A DNA stretch of 5,286 nucleotides. Origin: Eubacterium sp. (GTDB lineage Bacteria; Bacillota; Clostridia; Oscillospirales; Acutalibacteraceae). The position numbers and the translations under genes were made by a program. Of the stretch, positions 1 through 5,286 are shown piece after piece. The stretch spans positions 1-5,286 of the forward strand of contig JAFYFO010000221.1 in the NCBI GenBank assembly GCA_017543725.1. The letters run 5' to 3'. Under the pieces are notes generated by a model, which worked only from the letters and a program-made list of their open reading frames with translations, was not told the DNA's origin and searched no databases. How positions within the stretch are numbered: the stretch's first letter is position 1; every line of letters begins with the position of its first letter.

Positions 1-432
1 AGAAAGATAATAAGTTTTTCCTGCTTTGAGTTCTCCGCAGATAGACGGGTCGTTCATTTCTTCGCCTTCGGAAGGTTCACTGCTCCAGAAAGAAAAAGTA
101 AACGCAGGCATATCCTCGCCTTTTTCATCAACAAGAGATGTTGAAAGCATTGAAATAGTCAAATCCGTTCCTCTTGCCGCCTTGTCAGTGTATTTATCAG
201 CAAAAACAAATTCATAATACGCGGTTTGAGTCGGAGTGAATTTTGCATAATAATACGGCTCCTGACCTTCCGGATATTCAGCGTCGTAATCAACGGGCTG
301 GATTGAAACGGCAAAAGTGTCGCCAACGCTGTAGGCTGAAACTTCGCTCTTTTTTGCTGCAAATGCGCTGATTGGCATTAAAGCGCTGATAAGCATTACA
401 AATGATAATAAAATTGACAGTGTTTTTTTCAT
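1..432 (-). CDS. Secreted protein with PPC-like domain, N-terminal part; 3' end beyond window
   Basis: Partial gene: 144 codons are visible, open through the left edge with no stop. The translation begins MKKTLSILLSFVMLISALMP and then ISAFA|AKKSEV, a clear signal peptide with an AxA cleavage site after residue 25. The mature part contains YYYAKFTPTQTAYYEFVF (residues 61-78) and, near the edge, LKAGKTYYLS (135-144). That spacing resembles the bacterial pre-peptidase C-terminal (PPC) beta-sandwich, where an aromatic F-x-P strand is followed by an L-x-aG-x-x-Y-Y strand; this is pattern recognition without a search, so the domain call is moderate. An acidic loop (WSSEPSEGEE) lies between them. 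ATG at 432-430 is preferred because AGGGAG ends nine bases upstream; an in-frame ATG two codons earlier (438-436) leaves only three bases. The gene has its own promoter and sits 81 bases after the LRR gene. What follows the domain (protease, adhesin or repeats) is outside the window. Confidence 0.85.
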   Translation of the reverse strand, partial: MKKTLSILLSFVMLISALMPISAFAAKKSEVSAYSVGDTFAVSIQPVDYDAEYPEGQEPYYYAKFTPTQTAYYEFVFADKYTDKAARGTDLTISMLSTSLVDEKGEDMPAFTFSFWSSEPSEGEEMNDPSICGELKAGKTYYLS

Positions 433-441
433 ACTCATATA

Positions 442-447
442 CTCCCT
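442..447 (-). promoter_or_regulatory. Ribosome-binding site AGGGAG deciding the start of the left-edge gene
   Basis: AGGGAG on the minus strand ends nine bases before ATG 432-430 and only three bases before the in-frame ATG 438-436. The longer spacing fits initiation better, so the protein most likely starts MKKTLS rather than MSMKKTLS. Both give the same signal peptide. Confidence 0.65.
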
Positions 448-480
448 TTCTTTTGATTTTTAATGAGTTTTTGTTGATTC

Positions 481-498
481 TAATATAACACTATATTA
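481..498. repeat. Perfect AT-only inverted repeat overlapping the -10 box
   Basis: TAATATA (481-487) and TATATTA (492-498) are perfect inverted arms of seven bases around the spacer ACAC. The left arm contains the whole -10 box of the minus-strand promoter. It could be an operator-like site, but the arms are purely A/T in an AT-rich spacer, so chance or a by-product of the -10 sequence is quite possible. It is not a terminator: there is no G/C in the stem and no T-run after it on the minus strand. Confidence 0.5.
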
Positions 499-510
499 TT
501 GTTTTTTCAA
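482..510 (-). promoter_or_regulatory. Sigma-A-type promoter of the left-edge secreted protein gene
   Basis: On the minus strand the -35 box TTGAAA (510-505, five of six consensus bases) is followed by exactly 17 bases and the -10 box TATATT (487-482, five of six). TG sits at 490-489, one base before the -10, giving an extended -10 (TGtTATATT). Transcription would start near 475, leaving a leader of about 43 bases that includes the AGGGAG ribosome-binding site. The -35 begins four bases after the LRR stop codon. This is read from sequence only; no start site has been mapped. Confidence 0.72.
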
Positions 511-513
511 CCG

Positions 514-2532
514 CTATTTTTTGTATGAAAGGCTGGTTTTCGCGCCGTTGACGGTTGTTGATGAATCAACGATTTTATATGCGCAGATTTTAAACTTATA
601 TGTTTTTCCGTTTTTAAGAGTTGCTCCGCTTGGGGTTTTTGAAATCGTTATTTTTGTTTTCTTCGCTCCCCTGACAGTTTTAACAAGCGCATATTTATTT
701 GTTTTGCTGCTGAGCATATAAATCTTATATCCGCTGATATTCTTTTTCTTATTCCATTTGAGCGTTACCGAAGTTGCGCTCTTTTTTGAAACCTTAAAGC
801 CCTTGACCTTGCCCGGCTTTATTTTGAAAGTTAATTCCTTGCTTGATTTATAATGCTCGCCGATTCCTTTAACTTTAACTGTTGCAACGCCCGCTTCAAT
901 ATTATCTGAATAAGAAACCTTGAAATCCCTGCCCTTTTTGAGTTTTTTGCCCTTATATGTAACTTTAACGCTTGGCTTTTTGGCTTTTCCGTTTTCCGTT
1001 AAGGATTTTGAACTCAGGGTTATTTTGCATTTTTTAATGCTGATTTTCTTCATCGGGATTATTTCAATTGTTGTTATTTCGCCGCAGCGGTCGCAAACCT
1101 TGTGGCGCTTGCCCTTTGAGGAATAAGTTGCCTCTTTATCAACAATCCAGTCGCTTTCGCTGTGACCGAGAGGCTCAACCTCCGTTCTTCTGAAATGCTC
1201 GCCGCAATATGTGCAGGCGTATTCGGTATAACCGCCCTGTGTGCAGGTTGGCGAAATGATATCAAAAACATAGGAATAAGTGTGCGCACATTCGCCCTCT
1301 GTTATAATTGGTATATTATTATTGTAGGCATACTGATATGCGGCGGTGTTTGCAGGAGTTGTTATTGTGAAATCCGCATAGAGTTTATATTCATCGGTAT
1401 CGGGAAGATAATAGTAGCCCAGTGCGTGGTTTCCGATTGAATTGACATTTCTTCCGATTTTGATATTTTTAAGCGATTCGCAGTTTAAAAACGCACATTC
1501 GCCGATGTTTGAAACCGTTGCGCCGAGAGTTACGGATTTAAGATTTTTGCAATCCGAAAACGCATATGAACGAACATCAAGAAGAACGCTTCCCATTTCA
1601 ACGCTTTCAAGATTTACCGCGCCGAAAAACGAATATGAAGCGGCAACGAGAATGCTGTCGGGAATCTTATATGATTTATCCGTTTTCGCTGCAGGATACG
1701 CAATGAGTTGGGTTTTCGTTCCCGTTTCCGAAATTGAAAACAAAACTCCGTTTTCGGCGGCATAGTTTTCGTTGAGGGAATTAACCGCAAAGGCGCTCAG
1801 GCTTGAGCAGTTTCTGAAAGCGGCAAGCCCGATATTGCTGACGCTCTGCGGAATAACAACCGCTTTAAGGCTTGTGCAGCCGTTGAAGGCGTTTGAGCCG
1901 ATTGTTTCAAGTTTTGATGAAAGTGAAACGGCAACAATGCTTTTACATTCGGCAAAAGCGCTTATTTCAATTGATGTTACGGAGTTTCCGCCTGTTATTC
2001 CCGTCAGTTTTCCCGCGCCGTAGAAAGCGCAGGTAAAAACAGTTTCAACGCTGCTTGGAATCTGATAAAACGGCAGGGCGCCCTCAAGCGCATTCGGATA
2101 GCAATAAAGAGTTTTGCCCTCTTTATCAAAGAGAATTCCGCCAACCGAGGAATAATTTTCATTATCGGGGTCAACATCAATCTCTTTAAGAGATGTGTGG
2201 TTTCTGTTTAAATGAAAGATATCCTCCATTATTTTAACGGTTTTCGGAATCTTGATTTTTGTTATGTTGACAGAGTCGAATATATTCATATTAACGCTCT
2301 GAACTTCATATTTATTCCCGTTTGTTTCAATGATTTCGGGAATTTCAACTTCCGTTGCTTCGCCTTTATATCCCGTTATCATTGCCGCCGCGTCTTCGGG
2401 AGTGACTGAATATTCAAACAATCCGTCGTCCGAAACAAGCGCAAGGGCGGTTATCGGGAAGGAGGAAATTATCAATATCAATGATAAAACAACAGACAAA
2501 ATATTTTTCGCTGAACTAATTTTGGTTTTCAT
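514..2532 (-). CDS. Secreted BspA-type leucine-rich-repeat protein with Cys/His segment and Lys-rich FN3-like tail
   Basis: 672-residue secreted surface protein. Signal peptide 1-31 (core ILSVVLSLILIISSF, AxA-type site ALA|L). Residues about 90-373 are BspA/Treponema-type LRRs (LRR_5): AF-x-x-C units with the Phe at 170, 193, 216, 239 and again at 302, 325, 348 (Leu at 371), exactly 23 apart. Two NENY...GxLF...YP inserts (from 124 and 254) precede the two sets of four. Residues 415-483 hold C415, H417, C430, C440xxC443, H457 and C480xxC483, a Cys/His pattern common in clostridial surface proteins. Residues 497-572 look like an immunoglobulin-like repeat (LKKGRDFKVSYSDN...GVATVKVKGIGEHY), and 574-665 like fibronectin III (ATSVTLKW...ISGYKIY...NGKTYKFKI). 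No LPXTG, dockerin or SLH motif is visible. Start chosen at ATG 2532: GGAGG lies seven bases upstream, and the ATG shares one base with the preceding TAA. Likely role is adhesion or ligand binding at the surface; ligand unknown. Confidence 0.92.
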   Translation of the reverse strand: MKTKISSAKNILSVVLSLILIISSFPITALALVSDDGLFEYSVTPEDAAAMITGYKGEATEVEIPEIIETNGNKYEVQSVNMNIFDSVNITKIKIPKTVKIMEDIFHLNRNHTSLKEIDVDPDNENYSSVGGILFDKEGKTLYCYPNALEGALPFYQIPSSVETVFTCAFYGAGKLTGITGGNSVTSIEISAFAECKSIVAVSLSSKLETIGSNAFNGCTSLKAVVIPQSVSNIGLAAFRNCSSLSAFAVNSLNENYAAENGVLFSISETGTKTQLIAYPAAKTDKSYKIPDSILVAASYSFFGAVNLESVEMGSVLLDVRSYAFSDCKNLKSVTLGATVSNIGECAFLNCESLKNIKIGRNVNSIGNHALGYYYLPDTDEYKLYADFTITTPANTAAYQYAYNNNIPIITEGECAHTYSYVFDIISPTCTQGGYTEYACTYCGEHFRRTEVEPLGHSESDWIVDKEATYSSKGKRHKVCDRCGEITTIEIIPMKKISIKKCKITLSSKSLTENGKAKKPSVKVTYKGKKLKKGRDFKVSYSDNIEAGVATVKVKGIGEHYKSSKELTFKIKPGKVKGFKVSKKSATSVTLKWNKKKNISGYKIYMLSSKTNKYALVKTVRGAKKTKITISKTPSGATLKNGKTYKFKICAYKIVDSSTTVNGAKTSLSYKK
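1414..2193 (-). repeat. Two homologous 130-residue LRR modules in the BspA-like protein
   Basis: Residues 114-243 and 244-373 have the same layout: SL..., NENY insert with GxLF and YP, an IP-x-S strand, then four AF-x-x-C-type LRR units 23 residues apart. The NENY motifs are exactly 130 residues apart (124 and 254). Sequence identity between the modules is low outside the motifs, so the duplication is old or the layout is the ordinary family pattern. Confidence 0.75.
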
Positions 2533-4376
2533 TATTCATCCTCCCCTTTTTTGAATATTTTTGAAAAAAGATTCTTTATTCTCTGAATAAACGAGGCTTT
2601 TTCCTCTTCTTCGCTTTTTGAATTATCCTTCTGCGGCTGAGTAATCGGGTTTGTTGCAAAAACAAACTGAACCGCATTTATGTTTTCATTTTCCTCGCTC
2701 ATATATGAAACGGGTTTGAAATCGGAATGGTCAAATTCAGAAGTCATTGAATTAATGGCGTTTTCAACCGTTTCGGGAAGGTCTTTTGTTCCGCTGTATA
2801 ACTGAGAAGTTCCCTCTTTGAGCGCCTTGACTCCGCTTTCATACTGAGAAAGTCCGTCGCCCATATCGGAAATTCCCGCGTCGAATTCACTATAGTTATC
2901 GGCAAGGGTTGAAAGTCCGTTTGTGAACTGCCTCAAACCGCTGTCGAACTCCTTATATTTATCGGCAAGAAGGGTCATTCCGCTTCTGAGTTCTTTAAGA
3001 TTTTCAATCATATCCTTGTTTTTAAGAAGTTCGTCAACCTGCTTTGAAAGAGTGTTTATTTCGGTTGCAAGAATTCTCATAGTAGCGTTCATAGAGTTGT
3101 TTGAACTTTCCATCGCAGGTCCGAGAGCATCAAAAGTTGATTTAACCGTCTGAGCCGCATAATATGTTTGAACAAGGGTTGAAAGCGCTTCGTTTCCGGG
3201 GTTTTTCTCGTATAAATCGGCAATCTGCTCAGCAGTGACGGTATCGGCGGGAATGGCGTCTATCGCAATTTTAAGAGCATTATAAAGCGCTGTTGTCGTC
3301 TGGCTCATTCCGTCAAGAACTTCGGGAACCTCTTTGAGAACTTTATTGAGGCTTTCCATTTCTTCATAAATGTCTTTAATTTTCTGAATATCGTCGTCCG
3401 TCAAAGATTCGTTGAGGGATTTTGCAATGAATTTCAGCGCCTCTTTGATTTCTTTTGAGCCCTGAACAATTTGGTCGGAGGCTGAATTAAGTTGCTCCAG
3501 ACCGTTCATAATCTGAGTTGAGCCGTCGGAGAGTTTTTTCGAGCCGTTTTTGAGTTGAGCCGCGCCGTCTTTGAGTTTTGCAACGCCGCCGTCGAGTTGA
3601 GCAATTCCGTCTGAAAGTTGAGCAAAGCCCCCTGTCATCTCGCTTGTGTCGGGCATTTCAATTTCCATATTATACGGAACGGCGTTTATTCCGATTCCGC
3701 TCATTGAAAAGTCCTGAACTTTGGCGATAACAACGCTTTCGCTCTCTTTATTCGGAAGCGCAGTGAAATTAATCTGCTTATCATATCCCGCGTTGGCAAC
3801 GGTTGCGCCCTTTGCCTGAATATCGCTGCATTTAAGAGTGCTGAGAGTTATTGAAATCTGAAGCAGATAGTTTTCAAAAAACGCAGGATTGATGTTTGGC
3901 GCCTTGCTTGTTTTGATAACAATTTTAAGTTCGCCGCTTTTGCCTGCAAGATTGTTTGCGGTTATTTCATTTCCGTTGAGAAAATATTTAATGTCAATTA
4001 TCCACGGAAGTTTTGCATAGTCGATATTGCCCTGATAATAAAACTTTCCCTTTTCAGCCCAACCCGAAACAGAGCCGTTTTTGGATTTGAGTTCATCGGT
4101 TGTTGTCAGGTTTTCAACCGAGGAATATGCGCCGTAATCGGTGAAGTTTCCTCTTTCTTCAACATCAAGAATATTAACAACATAAGCCTCAATCGCCTCG
4201 CCGTTGTTATCAAGAGTTGCATAAACAACCTCGTCTTTTGAGGAAACGCTTGCAATTTCATCCGTTTTACCTGAAGTTTCGCTTTTTGAAACGCCTGCCG
4301 CAAATCCCGAAACCGCAAAAGAGGCAATCGGAATAACAAGCGCCAAAATAATGCAAAGGGTTTTTTTCAGTTTCAT
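2532..4376 (-). CDS. Secreted x-x-x-Leu-x-x-Gly heptad-repeat protein (YhgE/Pip/EsaA-like stalk), MMPL partner
   Basis: 614-residue exported protein, probably an extracytoplasmic partner of the MMPL transporter encoded just upstream. Residues 1-26 form a signal peptide (MKLKK, hydrophobic core, cleavage near GFA|AG). Residues 45-243 look beta-rich and globular. Block 1 has Leu/Ile at 254, 261, 268, 275, 282, 289, 296 and 303, exactly seven apart, nearly all followed by x-x-Gly. Residues 305-462 are mainly helical. Block 2 has L/F/M/Y at 463, 470, 477, 484, 491, 498, 505, 512, 519 and 526, with Gly three residues later in most. The tail has a four-Glu run (589-592) and then an amphipathic basic helix (594-611). 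The L-x-x-G heptad is known from YhgE, phage-infection protein Pip and EsaA, but those carry several membrane spans that are absent here. ATG overlaps the MMPL stop (ATGA); a GGGGG tract lies a rather long 10 bases upstream, so coupling probably helps initiation. The role as adaptor is inference. Confidence 0.88.
   Translation of the reverse strand: MKLKKTLCIILALVIPIASFAVSGFAAGVSKSETSGKTDEIASVSSKDEVVYATLDNNGEAIEAYVVNILDVEERGNFTDYGAYSSVENLTTTDELKSKNGSVSGWAEKGKFYYQGNIDYAKLPWIIDIKYFLNGNEITANNLAGKSGELKIVIKTSKAPNINPAFFENYLLQISITLSTLKCSDIQAKGATVANAGYDKQINFTALPNKESESVVIAKVQDFSMSGIGINAVPYNMEIEMPDTSEMTGGFAQLSDGIAQLDGGVAKLKDGAAQLKNGSKKLSDGSTQIMNGLEQLNSASDQIVQGSKEIKEALKFIAKSLNESLTDDDIQKIKDIYEEMESLNKVLKEVPEVLDGMSQTTTALYNALKIAIDAIPADTVTAEQIADLYEKNPGNEALSTLVQTYYAAQTVKSTFDALGPAMESSNNSMNATMRILATEINTLSKQVDELLKNKDMIENLKELRSGMTLLADKYKEFDSGLRQFTNGLSTLADNYSEFDAGISDMGDGLSQYESGVKALKEGTSQLYSGTKDLPETVENAINSMTSEFDHSDFKPVSYMSEENENINAVQFVFATNPITQPQKDNSKSEEEEKASFIQRIKNLFSKIFKKGEDE
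2540..2546 (-). promoter_or_regulatory. Ribosome-binding site GGGGAGG of the LRR gene, inside the upstream coding region
   Basis: GGGGAGG lies within the last codons of the heptad-repeat gene, and its GGAGG core ends seven bases before ATG 2532. With the TAATG junction (stop 2534-2532, start 2532-2530) this allows both fresh initiation and re-initiation by ribosomes ending the upstream gene. It fixes the start codon of the LRR protein with good confidence. Confidence 0.85.
2790..2990 (-). repeat. Heptad block 2 (residues 463-529) with a 21-residue higher-order repeat
   Basis: Ten units at an exact spacing of seven (463 to 526), with aromatic residues replacing Leu at several positions (F477, F484, F498, Y512). 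Within it LADKYKEFDSGLRQFTNG (residues 470-487) and LADNYSEFDAGISDMGDG (491-508) are near copies offset by 21 residues, three heptads. Their first 33 bases agree at roughly three quarters of positions, which suggests a fairly recent in-frame duplication. Confidence 0.85.
3459..3638 (-). repeat. Leu-x-x-Gly heptad block 1 (residues 247-306 of the 614-residue protein)
   Basis: Eight consecutive seven-residue units with Leu/Ile at 254, 261, 268, 275, 282, 289, 296 and 303. Gly follows three residues later in all but the seventh, where Ala299 stands in its place. Sample units are LSDGIAQ, LDGGVAK, LKDGAAQ and LKNGSKK. The strict period predicts an extended helical stalk. At DNA level the units are diverged in codons but still recognisably related. 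Confidence 0.9.
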
Positions 4377-5286
4377 TTTTTATTTACCCCCTTGAAAAAA
4401 TTTGTTTTCGCAGTTGTTTTTTCAACAACCTTATCAAATATAATCAGCATACCCGGAAGGAAGAAAACAACAAGAAGAAGCGAGAAGCCCGTTCCCCTTG
4501 CAAGCAGTGTTCCGAGTTGCGCGATAACTGCGTTTGATGAAACAAGATTGAGCGCAATTCCCGCGCTGATAAGAATTGAGGCGGAAACCATAATTGAGGA
4601 AAGATTTTTATTTATCGTGTGTTCAACCGCCTGGGAAGGAATCATCTTCTGCCGGTTATGCAGATAGTTATCAGTAAAGAGTATTGCATAGTCAACCGTT
4701 GCGCCGAGTTGAACGGTTGTCATAACACGATAACCGATATAGCCGATTGTTGTTCCCGTTAAATACGGAATCGCAAGATTCATCCAGATTGAAGTTTCAA
4801 TCGTCAAAATAAGCATAACGGGAAGGGATATTGAACGGAAGGTTAAAAGAAGAACCAATCCGATTGCAAGAATGTTTATTATATTGACTCTTGTTGAATC
4901 CGAGGTGACAACGTCTTTGATATCATACGTGTTTGCGCTCTGACCACAGGTTAAAACGTTATCATAGTATTTATCGGCTATTCCCCTGACCTTTTCAACA
5001 CATTCAAAAGCCGTTTTGCTTTCCGAAGGCGTTGAAACATAGAGAATTATTCTTGCATAATGCTCCGAATAAAACTGCGAGGTTACTCCCTCATCAAGGT
5101 AGCCCGGCGGAATAACGCTGCCAACCATACTTGCATAGGAAACAACGCTCATAACATTTTCAACGCCGCCGAGTTCATCGCAAAGCGCCTTTTCCTTTGC
5201 AACGTCGCCTTTCGGAACAAGAAGCACCATATTTATTGATTCGCCGAAGGTTTCATTGATTTCATTCGTGTCATGCGCTGCGCGGG
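4373..5286 (-). CDS. MMPL family (RND superfamily) transporter, C-terminal part; 5' end beyond window
   Basis: Partial integral membrane transporter of the MMPL branch of the RND superfamily; family members usually export lipids or other hydrophobic envelope compounds, driven by proton flux. The frame stays open to the right edge (first full codon 5284-5282), giving 303 visible residues and a TGA stop. The ATG at 5230-5228 is internal: the 18 codons before it read RAAHDTNEINETFGESIN and continue smoothly into MVLLVPKGD. Order (visible residue numbers): an extracytoplasmic loop to about 130 with alternating alpha/beta character, then five hydrophobic segments near 133-149, 152-175, 179-205, 229-249 and 263-284, matching TM8-12 of an RND protein. 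The third carries LGATVDYAILF, the GxxxDY motif whose Asp is the presumed proton-relay residue. A short basic tail ends GVNKK. This should be the C-terminal third to half of a protein of some 700-1000 residues. Its stop overlaps the next gene's start by four bases. Substrate unknown. Confidence 0.93.
   Translation of the reverse strand, partial: RAAHDTNEINETFGESINMVLLVPKGDVAKEKALCDELGGVENVMSVVSYASMVGSVIPPGYLDEGVTSQFYSEHYARIILYVSTPSESKTAFECVEKVRGIADKYYDNVLTCGQSANTYDIKDVVTSDSTRVNIINILAIGLVLLLTFRSISLPVMLILTIETSIWMNLAIPYLTGTTIGYIGYRVMTTVQLGATVDYAILFTDNYLHNRQKMIPSQAVEHTINKNLSSIMVSASILISAGIALNLVSSNAVIAQLGTLLARGTGFSLLLVVFFLPGMLIIFDKVVEKTTAKTNFFKGVNKK

Noticed and set aside
159..362. Minus-strand 67-residue open frame
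   Set aside because: Out of frame with, and inside, the real left-edge gene, which has the signal peptide and ribosome-binding site.
436..438. ATG two codons upstream as the start of the left-edge gene
   Set aside because: It leaves only three bases after AGGGAG; the ATG at 432-430 has better spacing. It cannot be fully excluded.
434..513. Intrinsic terminator after the LRR gene
   Set aside because: The only hairpin is the A/T-only palindrome at 481-498, with no G/C stem and no T-run downstream on the minus strand.
1162..1765. Plus-strand open frames of 92 and 107 residues
   Set aside because: They lie wholly antisense to the LRR gene, have no convincing ribosome-binding site or family signature, and follow from the repeat codon pattern of the opposite strand.
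2330..2554. Plus-strand open frame of 74 residues across the heptad/LRR junction
   Set aside because: Its hydrophobic stretch is the complement of the LRR signal peptide codons, and no ribosome-binding site precedes it.
2790..3638. CRISPR or other non-coding repeat array
   Set aside because: The periodicity is 21 bases in frame and explained by the protein heptads; there are no conserved direct repeats with unique spacers.
4106..4339. Minus-strand 77-residue open frame, rich in Leu/Arg
   Set aside because: Shifted-frame shadow of the N-terminal part of the heptad-repeat gene.
4296..4376. Lipoprotein signal in the heptad protein because of Cys8
   Set aside because: Cys8 sits at the start of the hydrophobic core, too early and without a lipobox; an ordinary signal peptidase I site near residue 26 fits.
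2532..4376. Type VII secretion (EsaA) locus
   Set aside because: The heptads resemble EsaA, but there are no membrane spans and no EsxA, EssC or other type VII genes in the window; the partner is an MMPL transporter.

Overview
The window reads as a stretch of a low-to-moderate-GC Gram-positive (Firmicutes) chromosome, most likely a gut-type Clostridia of the Oscillospiraceae/Ruminococcaceae kind. This is inferred from the protein families, not from a marker gene. The clues are Gram-positive-style signal peptides, strong GGAGG ribosome-binding sites, a BspA-type leucine-rich-repeat surface protein whose tail carries Cys/His motifs of the PTCTxGG...CxxCG...LGH kind, and an MMPL transporter paired with an Leu-x-x-Gly heptad protein. 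Every supported gene is on the minus strand, so the window is best read from right to left.

Right to left: (1) 5286-4373 is the C-terminal part of an MMPL/RND-superfamily membrane transporter, cut by the window edge. (2) 4376-2532 is a 614-residue exported protein with a beta-rich N-terminal part and two blocks of strict seven-residue x-x-x-Leu-x-x-Gly repeats, as in YhgE/Pip/EsaA-type proteins, but with no C-terminal membrane domain. (3) 2532-514 is a 672-residue secreted BspA-like leucine-rich-repeat protein with a Cys/His segment, a beta-sandwich-like repeat domain and a fibronectin-III-like domain in a very lysine-rich tail. (4) 432-1 is the N-terminal 144 codons of another secreted protein with a pre-peptidase C-terminal (PPC)-like fold pattern, cut by the left edge.

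Genes 1-3 are stitched together by an ATGA overlap (4 bases) and a TAATG overlap (1 base), so they are almost certainly one transcript with translational coupling. Gene 4 is separated from them by 81 bases that hold a good sigma-A promoter (TTGAAA, 17-base spacer, extended -10 TGtTATATT) and no visible intrinsic terminator, so it can be transcribed both on its own and by read-through.

The most natural model is a cell-envelope cluster. The MMPL protein moves a hydrophobic or envelope substrate, the heptad protein acts as its extracytoplasmic stalk or adaptor, and the two secreted proteins work at the surface. The substrate cannot be read from the sequence. The coupling of a surface LRR gene to the MMPL/heptad pair is the main point worth following.
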